From NCBI RefSeq assembly GCF_009796785.1, contig NZ_CP047026.1:248001-312000 (forward strand): 64,000 nt of DNA, written 5' to 3'. Origin of the DNA: Polaribacter sp. L3A8 (GTDB lineage: Bacteria > Bacteroidota > Bacteroidia > Flavobacteriales > Flavobacteriaceae). The notes under the pieces are model-generated. The model was not told where the DNA came from. It searched no databases and worked only from the letters and a program-made list of their open reading frames with translations. A program made the position numbers and the translations under genes. This document shows, one piece after another, positions 45,548 to 56,700 of the stretch. Within the stretch, counting starts at the first letter, position 1; each line of letters opens with the position of its first letter.

Positions 45548-48310
45548 ATGTTTAAATATCTTTTTTCCACAATTTGTTGTTTTACCTTATTTACTTTGGT
45601 ATCATGTAAGGAAGCAGAAATTCTACAGACTCCTAAAAACTTAACCGTTTCAGAAGGATTTGAAAACCCTATTGGTTTTTATGAATCAAACCCTACATTT
45701 TCTTGGCAATTACCTATTTTAGATGAGGTAAAAAGTCAATCTGCTTATCAAATAGTTGTAGCTAGTAGTCCCGATTTATTGCCTGATAATGCTGATGTTT
45801 GGGATTCTAAAAAACAGAAAACAGCTCAATCTGCATGGATTAAGTATGGTGGAGATGCTTTAAAATCTCGTCAAAAAGTGTATTGGCAAGTTAAGTATTG
45901 GAACCAAGATGATAATGCTTCAGATTGGAGTGATACCAATAATTTTGAATTAGGTTTATTAAACAATACAGATTGGAAAGCCCAATGGATAGGTTTATCA
46001 ACCAAAGAAGAAGGAGTTATTGGAAGTCAAGATAACATTATTCACAGACCACAATATTTAAGAAAAGGTTTTGAGTTATCTAACGATGTTGCTTCGGCAA
46101 GATTATATATTACCGCAAAAGGTGTTTTTGATGTGGCAATAAATGGCGAAGACGTTAGTGATGATGTAATGCCTCCGGGATATACCCCGTATAAAAAACG
46201 TATTGAAACCATTACTTATGATGTTACAGATTTAATAAAACCTGGTAAAAATACTATTGGAATAGAATTGGCTGCAGGATGGCATTCTGGTAGATTAGGT
46301 TGGATGAAATCCTATTGGAGTGATACAGAATCGCCTAAAGTTTTATCTCAGTTAGAATTAACAATGAAAGACGGTTCTAAAGAAGTTATTATTTCTGATG
46401 ATTCTTGGAGAGGAACTACAAATGGTCCAATAAGATTGTCTGAAATTTATGACGGAGAAACTTATGATGCCAATCTAGAAATGGCAGCTTGGACAACAAG
46501 TAATTTTGATGATAAAGACTGGTTAACTGTTAACGCAACTAAGGTTACTAATGCTATAAAATTAGAGCCAAAAAGACATACAACAGTAAAGTCTAAAATT
46601 GAATTAGAAACAAAAGAAATTATTAAAAAAGAGGGTGCTGTTATTTTTGATTTACAGCAAAATATGGTGGGTGTACCTCTAGTAAAAGTACCTATGAAAA
46701 AAGGGCAAATACTTAAAATTAGATTTGCAGAAATGTTATCGCCAGATGGTACATTTTACACAGAAAATTATAGAAGTGCTCTGTCAACAAATTATTATAC
46801 AGCATCAAAAGATGGTGTGGTAGAGTGGATGCCAAAATTTACGTTTCACGGATTTAGATATGTAGAGTTAAGCGGATTTGATACAGCAATAGAACCATCA
46901 AAAGATTGGGTAACAGGAATCGTTCAATATTCTGATTTTGATGAAAACGGAACATTTACAACTTCTCATAAAAAGTTAAACCAACTACAAAGTAATATTG
47001 TTTGGGGACTTCGTGGTAATTTCTTTGATATACCAACAGATTGCCCACAACGAGACGAACGAATGGGGTGGACGGGCGATGCTCAGGTTTTTGGACCAAC
47101 GTCTATTTTTAATGCAGATGTATATAAATTTTGGGCTAGCTGGTTACAAAGTGTTAGAGAATCTCAATACGATAATGGTGGTATTCCTTGGGTAGTACCA
47201 GATGTTTTAAATAATAATAAAGTAAGTTCTGGTTGGGGAGATGTATGTACTATTATTCCGTGGAAAATCTACTTTAGAACAGGTGATAAAAAGATTCTTG
47301 AAGAAAATTTTGAAACAATGAAAGCATGGGTGGCGCATCATAAAGCAACATCTGAAAATTATATTTCGTCTATGAACACGTTTGCAGATTGGCTACAACC
47401 AAATGCTGAAAACGGTAAAGTAAAAGGAGACACATCTCATAATTTAATTGGTACAGCTTTTTTTGCACATTCGGCTAAATTAACAGCACAAACGGCAGAA
47501 GTTTTAGGTAAAACTGAAGAAGCTAAAATGTATCAGAAATTATATGAAACAGTAGCAAAAGCTTTTGATAATGAGTACTTTGATGATCAGGGTAATGTTA
47601 AAGGTGTAAAGGCTACGCAAACATCATATTTATTAGCATTAGCATTCGATTTATTACCTGAAGGAAAGCAAAAACAAGCGCAGCAAAATTTATTAGTTAA
47701 AATTAGTGAAGCAGACGATCATTTAAAAACAGGTTTTTTAGGAACACCGCTTTTATCTCAAGTTTTAGATAATATGGGAGAAACAGACCTAGTTTACAAG
47801 TTGTTATTTAACGAAACTTATCCATCTTGGTTTTACTCTATTAATCAAGGAGCAACAACTATTTGGGAACGTTGGAATAGCTATAGTAAAGAAGAAGGAT
47901 TTAATCCTCAAAATATGAATAGTTTAAACCATTATGCTTACGGAGCAATAGGAGAATGGATGTACGAGCGTATTGCTGGTATTGCACCTTTAGAAGCAGG
48001 GTATAAAACTATTAGAATAGCACCAAAAACAAATAAAAAATTAACTTCGGCTTCTGCTTCTTTAAATACAACCTATGGTGAAATTGCTTCATCTTGGGAA
48101 ATTAAAGCGGGTACTTTTTCTTTAGAAGCTACAATTCCACCTAACACAACAGCAAAAGTAAGTGTTCAAGGAAATACAAACAAACCATTGTTAGTAAATG
48201 GTAAAAATGTAGAAGATGTAAAAGAGGTAAAGCTAGTAAAAACAAATGCAGATTCATTTGAATTGTTAGCACAACCAGGTACTTATAAGTTTCAATCGAC
48301 AGTTAAATAA
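45548..48310 (+). CDS. GH78 family alpha-L-rhamnosidase, tandem paralogue
   Basis: A 920-residue lipoprotein (lipobox LVSC, Cys20) closely similar to the preceding gene across its full length, for example EGFENPIGFYESNPTFSWQLP, PPGYTPYKKRIETITYDVT and TTIWERWNSYSKEEGFNPQ. The active site DCPQRDERMGWTGDA starts at Asp498 with Glu504 and Asp511. The pair arose by tandem duplication and has since diverged. The main visible difference near the N-terminal sugar-binding region is an insert-like GSQDNIIHRPQ segment versus GVRKFLMHRPQ. Sub-specialisation (for example sulfated versus plain rhamnose, or different linkage) is plausible but unproven. 23 bp separate it from the next gene. Confidence 0.92.
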   Translation: MFKYLFSTICCFTLFTLVSCKEAEILQTPKNLTVSEGFENPIGFYESNPTFSWQLPILDEVKSQSAYQIVVASSPDLLPDNADVWDSKKQKTAQSAWIKYGGDALKSRQKVYWQVKYWNQDDNASDWSDTNNFELGLLNNTDWKAQWIGLSTKEEGVIGSQDNIIHRPQYLRKGFELSNDVASARLYITAKGVFDVAINGEDVSDDVMPPGYTPYKKRIETITYDVTDLIKPGKNTIGIELAAGWHSGRLGWMKSYWSDTESPKVLSQLELTMKDGSKEVIISDDSWRGTTNGPIRLSEIYDGETYDANLEMAAWTTSNFDDKDWLTVNATKVTNAIKLEPKRHTTVKSKIELETKEIIKKEGAVIFDLQQNMVGVPLVKVPMKKGQILKIRFAEMLSPDGTFYTENYRSALSTNYYTASKDGVVEWMPKFTFHGFRYVELSGFDTAIEPSKDWVTGIVQYSDFDENGTFTTSHKKLNQLQSNIVWGLRGNFFDIPTDCPQRDERMGWTGDAQVFGPTSIFNADVYKFWASWLQSVRESQYDNGGIPWVVPDVLNNNKVSSGWGDVCTIIPWKIYFRTGDKKILEENFETMKAWVAHHKATSENYISSMNTFADWLQPNAENGKVKGDTSHNLIGTAFFAHSAKLTAQTAEVLGKTEEAKMYQKLYETVAKAFDNEYFDDQGNVKGVKATQTSYLLALAFDLLPEGKQKQAQQNLLVKISEADDHLKTGFLGTPLLSQVLDNMGETDLVYKLLFNETYPSWFYSINQGATTIWERWNSYSKEEGFNPQNMNSLNHYAYGAIGEWMYERIAGIAPLEAGYKTIRIAPKTNKKLTSASASLNTTYGEIASSWEIKAGTFSLEATIPPNTTAKVSVQGNTNKPLLVNGKNVEDVKEVKLVKTNADSFELLAQPGTYKFQSTVK

Positions 48311-48333
48311 TTTAGAAGAAAAATAAACTCATC

Positions 48334-49179
48334 ATGAGAGAATTAAAATTAGTGTTAATTGGTTTGTTATTGACTAGTTGTGCAGTAACATCGCAAACTG
48401 TAAATGCTCCTGCGGGTAGAATTGCTATTGTAGCAGATGGTAACTCTCCAGATCCGGATGATTTAGGTGGTACCGCCATTTCTTTAGCTTTATTAAGGGC
48501 AACAGGTTTAGAAAGTAGGTTGGTGCATTATTCTCATAGTTGCGATTTGGTTCGTGTAAATAGAATATCGGAAAAAGCAGAAAAAGAACGACATGCATTA
48601 ATGCAAAGTGCTTGTGATGTTACTGCAAGAAGATGGGGAGGTTTTGATGAACTTACTTTTTTAGATGCAAAGTGGCAATTAGATGAAACGATAAAAGATT
48701 TAGCAAAGGCAATAAATTTATCTACAGAGAAAGATCCTCTTTGGATTATTGAAGCAGGAGAACCAGATATTATTGGTTTTGCTTTAGAAGCATCTAAAAA
48801 AAATAAACACAAATATGTAAAAGTGGTTACTCATCACCCTGCTAATGATAATGCAGGAGATTTTTATAAATGGCAACAGATATTAGATTTTGGTGTAGAA
48901 GAAGTTAGAATTCCAGATCAAAATATAAATTTAAAAGCAAAATTAGCTGATTGGGATTGGGCAAAAAATCATAAAGATGAACGCTTACAACAAGTATGGA
49001 TTCAAGGTAAAATTGCAGAAAATGATGATGTAGTTAAGTTTCAAAAAGGAAGTTGGGATTGTTCTGATGCAGGAATGGTGTTGTATTGGGTAACAGGAGC
49101 AAACCAAAATAATGGATTGAAAATGGGAACCGTAACGGATGTTAAAAATATCTTATTAGAATATGTTAAACGTAAATAA
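48334..49179 (+). CDS. Nucleoside-hydrolase-like lipoprotein of unknown function
   Basis: A 281-residue lipoprotein (LLLTSC, Cys16). After [26 protein letters not shown] (Asp35, Asp40, Asp42, Asp43), which resembles the Asp-rich calcium/ribose site of nucleoside hydrolases (DxDxxxDD), it has an alpha/beta core: [37 protein letters not shown] and [17 protein letters not shown]. It lacks other parts of classical inosine-uridine hydrolases and is shorter than most. Embedded in an operon of rhamnosidases and sulfatases, it likely cleaves or binds a carbohydrate in the periplasm. I can name the fold tentatively but not the substrate. Its stop is 1 bp before the next start. Confidence 0.7.
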   Translation: MRELKLVLIGLLLTSCAVTSQTVNAPAGRIAIVADGNSPDPDDLGGTAISLALLRATGLESRLVHYSHSCDLVRVNRISEKAEKERHALMQSACDVTARRWGGFDELTFLDAKWQLDETIKDLAKAINLSTEKDPLWIIEAGEPDIIGFALEASKKNKHKYVKVVTHHPANDNAGDFYKWQQILDFGVEEVRIPDQNINLKAKLADWDWAKNHKDERLQQVWIQGKIAENDDVVKFQKGSWDCSDAGMVLYWVTGANQNNGLKMGTVTDVKNILLEYVKRK

Positions 49180-49180
49180 A

Positions 49181-50623
49181 ATGAAAAAAATTATAATTGT
49201 ATTTTTTGTAGCTTTTAGTTTTGCAAACTTTCAGGCTCAAAATGAAAAACCAAATGTATTGGTTTTTTACGTAGATGATTTAAGAGCAGAATTAGGTTGT
49301 TATGGAAGCGAAACAGCAATAACACCTAATATAGATAAATTAGCAAAAGATGGAGTACGGTTTAATAAGGCGTATGTACAGCAAGCTATATGTGCTCCTT
49401 CTAGAATGAGTACATTAACTGGGTTAAGACCAGAAACTATAGGTATTTACAGTATTTTTACGCCACTTCGTAAAGTAAATAAAGAGGTGGTTTCTTTGCC
49501 GCAACTTTTTAATAAAAATGGATACAAAACAATAAGTATAGGTAAAGTATATCATCATGGTGTAGATGATAAAAATGTATGGTCTACTTATTTTGAAAAA
49601 GAACCAAATGCTTACTTAAAACCAGAAAACAAAGCACTTATAGAGGCACAGATAAAAGCAGGAAGTAAAAGAATTAAAGGACCTGCTTTTGAAGATGCAG
49701 ATGTACCAGATGAAGGTTATAAAGATGGGCGAGCAGCACAACATGCTATAGAAACACTTAAACAATTAAAAGAGGATAATTTTTTAATGTTTGTGGGGTT
49801 AAGTAAGCCACATTTACCATATAATTCTCCAAAAAAATATTGGGATTTATACAATAAAAACGACTTTAAAATTCCGTCTAGAGAAAAGCCTCAAGGCATG
49901 TATAAATTAGCTTTAAGTAATTGGGGAGAGCTAAAAGGATATTCTAATATTCCTAATAAAGGAGACTTAAATGATGATTTAACAAGAGATTTAATTCATG
50001 GTTATCATGCATCAATTAGTTATATAGATGCCCAAGTGGGTAAAGTAATGCAAACGTTAGAAGACTTAGATTTAAGAAAAAAAACATTTGTAATTTTTAT
50101 GAGTGATCATGGTTATAAAATAGGCGAATATGGATCTTGGTGTAAACAATCTAATGTAGAAATAGATGTTAGAGTACCTTTAATTATTAGCCGAGAAACA
50201 GGTTATAAAAACAGGGTTACAAACAAAACTTCTGATGCTTTGGTAGAAAATGTAGATATTTTTTCAACTTTAGTTGATTTATGTAACTTAAAATCTGCTC
50301 CTGTATCAGACGGAAAAAGTATTTTATCTGTAATAGATAATCCTAATAAAAAATGGGACGAAGCAGCATATAGTATGTATGCCAGAGGTAAAAAAATAAT
50401 GGGAGTTACAGCAACAGATGGTGAGTGGAGATATACAGAATGGCGTAATGCAGTTACACAACAAGTATTAGACGCAGAGTTATATCATCATAAAAAAAGT
50501 TTACTTGCTTTTAAAAATTTATCAGGAAATAAAAAATATAAAAAAGTAGAAAAGAGAATGAAAAAGCTTTTAGATATTAAATTTCCAACAGATAAAGGAC
50601 CGTTTTTACAGAACGATAAATAG
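49181..50623 (+). CDS. S1 family sulfatase, iduronate-2-sulfatase-like
   Basis: A 480-residue exported sulfatase. I choose ATG 49181, which gives the signal peptide [20 protein letters not shown]; an earlier in-frame ATG at 49163 would overlap the previous gene. The formylglycine motif is C71-A-P-S-R75 followed by [35 protein letters not shown] at the N-terminus, SKPHLPY in the middle and [18 protein letters not shown] are features of the S1_7 (iduronate-sulfatase-like) group. Ulvan contains iduronate and rhamnose-3-sulfate, so the family fits the locus, but specificity is inferred. Signal ends in AQ without a Cys, so probably soluble in the periplasm. Confidence 0.92.
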   Translation: MKKIIIVFFVAFSFANFQAQNEKPNVLVFYVDDLRAELGCYGSETAITPNIDKLAKDGVRFNKAYVQQAICAPSRMSTLTGLRPETIGIYSIFTPLRKVNKEVVSLPQLFNKNGYKTISIGKVYHHGVDDKNVWSTYFEKEPNAYLKPENKALIEAQIKAGSKRIKGPAFEDADVPDEGYKDGRAAQHAIETLKQLKEDNFLMFVGLSKPHLPYNSPKKYWDLYNKNDFKIPSREKPQGMYKLALSNWGELKGYSNIPNKGDLNDDLTRDLIHGYHASISYIDAQVGKVMQTLEDLDLRKKTFVIFMSDHGYKIGEYGSWCKQSNVEIDVRVPLIISRETGYKNRVTNKTSDALVENVDIFSTLVDLCNLKSAPVSDGKSILSVIDNPNKKWDEAAYSMYARGKKIMGVTATDGEWRYTEWRNAVTQQVLDAELYHHKKSLLAFKNLSGNKKYKKVEKRMKKLLDIKFPTDKGPFLQNDK

Positions 50624-50662
50624 CATTTATTGATATTAACAAATAATAGAAGAAATATTAAA

Positions 50663-53600
50663 ATGAAAAAACAAGTTTTAGAAGTAAACCTTAATAAAAA
50701 ACACTTTTTATTTTTACTATTATTTTTAATAGCACTAGTTAGTTTTTCACAACGTACAGAAGTAAATTTCAACAACAATTGGCACTTTATTTTAGAGGAT
50801 AACTCCTCCTTTTCTAAAGAAAATTTTGATGATTCTAGTTGGAAAACGTTAAATGTTCCTCACGATTGGTCTTTCGAGAAAGGAGTTAGAAAAGGTGGAG
50901 ATCAAGGTCAAGGTGGTGGTTATCATGATGGAGGTATTGGTTGGTATAGAAAAACTTTTAAGGTAAAAAAGCAAAGCCTATCAAATGTAACTTACATCAA
51001 TTTTGATGGGGTTTACATGAATAGCGAAGTTTGGATAAATGGCAACCATTTAGGGAAACGCCCTTATGGCTACATTAGTTTTAGATACGATATTTCAAAG
51101 TATTTAAAAGAAGGAAAAAATACCATTGCAGTTAGAGTAGATAATGCTTTAGAGCCATCAGCAAGATGGTATCATCCTTGTGGAATTTATGCTCCAGTAA
51201 AATTAGTAGTCGTAAATCCAACACATTTTAAACCCAATAGTATCTTTATAAAAACGCCTTCTATTAAAGAAGATAAAGCAACTGTTTCTATTGATGCAGA
51301 AATTAATGGCGATGTAAACAAGCTAAAATATGAAGTAAAATTGTTTTCTCCAGAGGGAAAAGAATTGACTAAAAAAATTGAAAGCTTAAAAGGATCAAAT
51401 CCAACTTATCAATTTGAAATAGAAAACCCACAATTATGGAGTCCAGAAACGCCAACCTTATATAGAGCTATTACCAAAATTTTAGAGGGTAAAAAAGTAA
51501 TTGATGAGGTAGAAACAACATTTGGCTTTAAAACGGTAAAATGGGAAACTAAAACTGGTTTTTGGTTAAATGGCGAAAACGTAAAATTAAAAGGTGTTTG
51601 TGAGCATTGGGAAGGCGGACCTGTTGGAGGCGCTTGGACAAAGCCTTTGTTACGCTGGAAATTACAATCTTTAAAAGATATGGGCATCAATGCCATTCGC
51701 CCCTCACACAACCCAACTCCGCCAATGTTTTATGATTTATGTGATGAAATTGGTCTGTTGGTGATGGATGAAATTTTTGATGGATGGCACAAAAAAGCAC
51801 CTCAAGATTATGGCAAACAAGCCTTTGATGAATGGTGGCAACGAGATGTAAAAGAATGGATTACCAGAGACAGAAATCATCCAAGTATTTTTGTGTGGAG
51901 TTTAGGTAACGAAACCCATAGTGATGTTGCACCAGAATTGGTGAAATTCGGAAAAAGTTTAGACCCAACACGATTATTTACATCAGGTGCAGGAAATCCA
52001 GAAGATATGGATATTACAGGTGTAAATGGAGGATCAGAAACCAAATCATTTATAGAAAGTAAAACCTTTGATAAACCATTTATTTCTACCGAAGCGCCAC
52101 ATACTTGGCAAACAAGAGGTTATTACAGAACACAAACATGGTGGCGTGATAACGAATTACCAGGAACTTACGAATTGCCAAATTTAACCGAAAAAGAAAT
52201 CTTTTTTTACGAAGGAATTAACCCTAAAAATTGGCGAAACAGAAAACAAAGTTTCAATTCGTCTTATGATAATGCTACGGTAAGAGTATCAGCTAGAAAA
52301 TACTGGGAAGTAATGCGAGATAATCCTTGGCATAGTGGTCATTTCCGTTGGACAGGTTTCGATTATTACGGTGAAGCAGGTTTAGTACATGGAGGTTTAC
52401 CATTCAATTTATTTATGGGAGGTGCTTTAGATGTAGCAGGATTTAAAAAAGATTTGTTTTATTTCTATCAAAGTCAATGGACCAAAGAAACTATGATTCA
52501 TATGCTTCCTCATTGGACGCATCCCAGAATGGAAAAAGGAACGCTTATTCCGGTTTGGGTATATTCTAATGCAGATGAAGTTGAATTATTTTTAAATGGA
52601 AAATCACTTGGAAAAGACAAACCAGGAACTGTTTGGAACGAAATGCAATGCGAATGGATGGTACCTTATGAAGCGGGTAAGTTAGAAGCCGTTGCTTATA
52701 TTGAAGGAAAAGAAGTAAAACGAATGTCTTTTAGCACAAGTAAGCAACCTTCAAAATTAAAGACAAGTATTCAAAAGTTAGCTGCCGAAGATTCTTTTAC
52801 CACAAGTTATATTATCACTTCAGAGGGATTAGACGAAAATGATAATTTATATCCCTACGGCGAAAATAAAGTCTACTATAATATTCAAGGTGATGTAAAG
52901 AAAATTTCTATGGAAAATGGAAATCCTATTGACCCTACAAGTAGAACAAAATCTGATTTTAGAGCCTTGTTTTTCGGGAAAACGAGATTGTTTTTAAGAG
53001 CGTTACCAAATGCAGAAAAAGCATCAATTATTACTGCATCAATTTTAGGAGATAAGGCATTATACACTTCAAATAAAATTTCCATTGATGCCAAACAGAT
53101 TCAAGTTTTTGGTACTTCAAATACAGATGATTTAGAAATTCTTTATACTGTAAATGGCGAAAATCCAGAAACAAAAGGTGTTATTTATAAAGGTGCTTTT
53201 AAAGTTGCAGATGCTACAATAGTAAAAGCAGTAGTAAAACAAAATGGCAAAGTTGTTTTAAATATGGAAGAAACCTTTGGTAAAAACGAAGGCTTATTTT
53301 GGGGAGATGAACATTCTAAAGATCTATGGGTTGGTAGAGGAGTAAATATTTCTGCGGAAGAAGGTATTTTAAAAGGAAATGCAAAAGCAAGTAATGCGGC
53401 ACATCATTTTAAAGGTACTGGCTTTGTCGCATTTGATGGCAAAGAAGGATCGGTTACGTTTTACAACGAAAATGATGGAGCGGGTAAAGAATATGCAATA
53501 AGATTTAGATATATGCATAATGATGAAGGAAAGACTTATCCAATGAAACTCTTTGTTAACGATACCTATATAAAAACGTTTGAATTTGAACCAACAGGAG

Positions 53601-53722
53601 GTTGGGTACAGAATTGGAAATTTGTAAACGCGAAGGTGTTTTTTAAATCTGGCGCAAATAATATTAGAATAGAAACAACAGGTAAAAGCGGCCCTTTTAT
53701 TGATGAAATGTTTATCGATTAA
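50663..53722 (+). CDS. GH2 family beta-glycosidase
   Basis: A 1019-residue exported GH2 enzyme with complete catalytic residues. ATG 50663 gives the signal peptide (KKHFLFLLLFLIALVSFSQ); an in-frame ATG at 50630 adds only a hydrophilic leader. Domains: sugar-binding jelly-roll about 25-195, Ig-like about 200-300, TIM barrel about 305-600 and additional C-terminal beta-domains to 1019. The acid/base is Glu417 in NHPSIFVWSLGNE; the nucleophile is Glu477 in FISTEAPHTW. The C-terminal 150 residues (SVTFYNENDGAGKEYAIRF) look like a carbohydrate-binding module. Activity could be beta-galactosidase, beta-glucuronidase or related. It contrasts with the two GH2-like proteins at 14660 and 22576, which lack the acid/base Glu. 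Fifth gene of the 42752-57170 operon. Confidence 0.9.
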   Translation: MKKQVLEVNLNKKHFLFLLLFLIALVSFSQRTEVNFNNNWHFILEDNSSFSKENFDDSSWKTLNVPHDWSFEKGVRKGGDQGQGGGYHDGGIGWYRKTFKVKKQSLSNVTYINFDGVYMNSEVWINGNHLGKRPYGYISFRYDISKYLKEGKNTIAVRVDNALEPSARWYHPCGIYAPVKLVVVNPTHFKPNSIFIKTPSIKEDKATVSIDAEINGDVNKLKYEVKLFSPEGKELTKKIESLKGSNPTYQFEIENPQLWSPETPTLYRAITKILEGKKVIDEVETTFGFKTVKWETKTGFWLNGENVKLKGVCEHWEGGPVGGAWTKPLLRWKLQSLKDMGINAIRPSHNPTPPMFYDLCDEIGLLVMDEIFDGWHKKAPQDYGKQAFDEWWQRDVKEWITRDRNHPSIFVWSLGNETHSDVAPELVKFGKSLDPTRLFTSGAGNPEDMDITGVNGGSETKSFIESKTFDKPFISTEAPHTWQTRGYYRTQTWWRDNELPGTYELPNLTEKEIFFYEGINPKNWRNRKQSFNSSYDNATVRVSARKYWEVMRDNPWHSGHFRWTGFDYYGEAGLVHGGLPFNLFMGGALDVAGFKKDLFYFYQSQWTKETMIHMLPHWTHPRMEKGTLIPVWVYSNADEVELFLNGKSLGKDKPGTVWNEMQCEWMVPYEAGKLEAVAYIEGKEVKRMSFSTSKQPSKLKTSIQKLAAEDSFTTSYIITSEGLDENDNLYPYGENKVYYNIQGDVKKISMENGNPIDPTSRTKSDFRALFFGKTRLFLRALPNAEKASIITASILGDKALYTSNKISIDAKQIQVFGTSNTDDLEILYTVNGENPETKGVIYKGAFKVADATIVKAVVKQNGKVVLNMEETFGKNEGLFWGDEHSKDLWVGRGVNISAEEGILKGNAKASNAAHHFKGTGFVAFDGKEGSVTFYNENDGAGKEYAIRFRYMHNDEGKTYPMKLFVNDTYIKTFEFEPTGGWVQNWKFVNAKVFFKSGANNIRIETTGKSGPFIDEMFID

Positions 53723-53774
53723 GTTCTAATTAGAAAAGGCATCTAAATTAATGAATTATAATATTACTATTAAA

Positions 53775-56700
53775 ATGAGTAAAGTAATAGCACAGTTGAC
53801 GATGTTTATACTCTGTTTGAGTATTTATGGTCAAGAAGTAACTAAAACCAATTTAGAAAACGGTTTTAAAAACCCACCTCATTCTGCAAAACCATTAACG
53901 TGGATGCATGTTATGGGCGGAAATATGAGTAAAGTAGGAATGACCAAAGATTTAGAAGCTATTGCCGATGCAGGTATTGGCGGCATTATTCTTTTTAATG
54001 TAACTCATAGAATACCAAACGGACCTGTTGATTTTAATTCACCAGAATATATTGAAATTACTGCACACGCTGCTGCGGAATGTGAACGTTTAGGGTTGAG
54101 TTTTGGGATTCATAATTGCGATGGATGGACTTCTAGCGGTGGACCTTGGGTACCTGTAGAGCATTCTATGAAGCAAGTGGTGCATCGTGAAATTATTGTA
54201 AATGGTGGTGACGTTGAAGTGTATTTGCCTAGCCCTAGTAAAATTGGAGGATTTTATAAAGAGATTGCCGTTTTAGCTTATCCAGCTTTGGAGTCAGAAA
54301 TTATAGATTCAGAAAATCCAACGATTATCACGAGTTCAAATAAAGATTTTGATATTAATATTGCTACCAATGGTAAAATTGATGAACGTACAGAGTTAAG
54401 AGTTCCTAAAGATGGTAAGGCTTGGATACAATGGAATTTTGGAAAACCATTAACCGTACAATCGTTTCTTCTTAAAACACAAAGACAACGTTATAAAGTA
54501 CCGCAACTTTTACAAAGTTCTAACGATGGTATCAATTTTAAAGACGAATTTGTTATTAAAATGTCTAGACATGGTAAGTATGAATATACAATTGATAAGA
54601 CTTTTAAAGGTATAACTGCGCAATATTTTCGTTTTGTAACAGATGTGCCTTTAGATATTGCAGAAATTAGCCTTACAAATACAGCTCGTTATGATAATAT
54701 GATTTCTCGTACCAATATTCATAGAGCCAATAATGGAGGGTTACCAAAGTTAGAGGAAGTAGATGCTAGTAAGGTTATTAAGAAATCTGAAATTTTAAAT
54801 TTAACTAAATATGTTGATGATAAAGGAGTGTTAAAAACAACATTGCCTAAAGGAAAGTGGACAATTATGCGTGTGGGTTATACTACAACAGGTGCTTTAA
54901 ATGACCCTGCTTCTGTTGCAGGTACGGGTTGGGAAGTAGATAAATTTAGCCGTGAATCTTTTAAAATATTTTACGATGGTCATGTAAGAAAGGTGATTGA
55001 TGCTACTAGTAAAATAGCACCAAATGCCTTACAGTATGTAGAAATTGATAGCTATGAAGTAGGTGGACAAAATTGGACAAAAGATTATGAAATACAATTT
55101 AAAGCAGAACACGGTTACGATATTATAAATTTCTTGCCATTGTACGCAGGTCGTTATGTAGGTAATGCAGATACTACAGAACGTGTACTTTGGGATATTA
55201 GAAATTTTAATAGTAAGCTAATGTGTGAAAATTATTTTGATTATGCTACAGAACTTATTCATGCAGATGGCTTAAAAAGTTATGTAGAACCTTACGGAAA
55301 TGGTCCTTTTAATACTTTAGATGCCGCTCGTAGTTTTGATATACCAATGGGCGAATTTCACGCGAGTGGAAAGTCAATGACCGGTGTAGCCGTATCAGCA
55401 GGTCATATTTATGGTCGTAATATTATTTCTGCAGAAGCTTTTACTTCGGGACCTAATGTTAATTTTGAAGGACACCCTGGGTTTTTTAAAGAATTTGGAG
55501 ATAAAGGTTGGATTGATGGTATTAACGAAATAGTTTTTCATCGCTTTGCACACCAAGCAAATACAAAAGTAAAACCTGGTATGGGTATGAGTGGTTTTGG
55601 TTCGCATATAGATCGTACACAAACCTGGTGGGATAATGCGGGTAAAAGTTGGTTTAAGTATTTAACTCGCGGACAGTATCTTTTGCGTCAGGGAGTGCCC
55701 GTGTCTGATGTACTAGCTTTTGTAGGTGATGGTTCTCCTAATACTACTGCATCACGCAAAGGAGTAAGAGATTTGCCAAACCATATCAATTATGATGGTG
55801 TAAATACAGATGTTCTTTTAAACCGTATTTCGGTAGAAAACGGACAACTTGTTTTACCAGAAGGTACACGTTATCGTGTACTTTATTTAGGCAACCAAAA
55901 AGAAATGCGTCTTGCTACCTTAAAAAGAATAGCAGAATTGGCGAATCAAGGTGTAATTATTATAGGAAATAAACCCGGTAAAATTGGAGGCTATTTAGTG
56001 TCAGAAAAAGACGAGATTGAGTTTTCTAAATTATTAGAACAAGTATGGAGTAAACCAACCACAAGTACAAACTATAATTGGAATGAGATTTATAAAAAAT
56101 ATAATATTCCTGTAGATTTAAAGATAAAAGGAGGCGAGCAAATTAATTATGCACATCGTACATCTGCAAATGAAGATATTTATTTTTTCTTCAATCCAGA
56201 GAAAGAAAAACGTACCTACGAATGTACCTTTAACGTAGAAGGAAAAATTCCTGAGTTTTGGAATCCAATGGATGGATCTATTACAAAATTAGTGGGGTTT
56301 GAGCATAGCAATGGTAAAACTAAAGTAGCTATTACACTTCCTTCTCAGGGTTCTGGTTTTGTAGTTTTTAGAGAATCATCCGCATCTATAAATTCAATTG
56401 CTACGGCTAGTGTTATAGATAATCCAGAACTTAGCTTTAAGTTAAATTCTTTGGGTAAAGCAGAAATTGAAGCCAGCAAAAACGGTGCGTATGCTATTTC
56501 TTATGCAGATGGTAAACAACAAAAATTAGAGGTTAAAAATCTTCTAGAGCCAATTGAAATAAAAGGTGATTGGGAAGTTGCTTTTCCAGATTTAAAAGCA
56601 GGTGTGCAAAGTTTTACTTTTCCAAAATTGATTGATTGGACTTCTCATAATTTTGAAGGGATAAAGTATTACTCCGGAACAGCTATTTATCAAAAAACGT

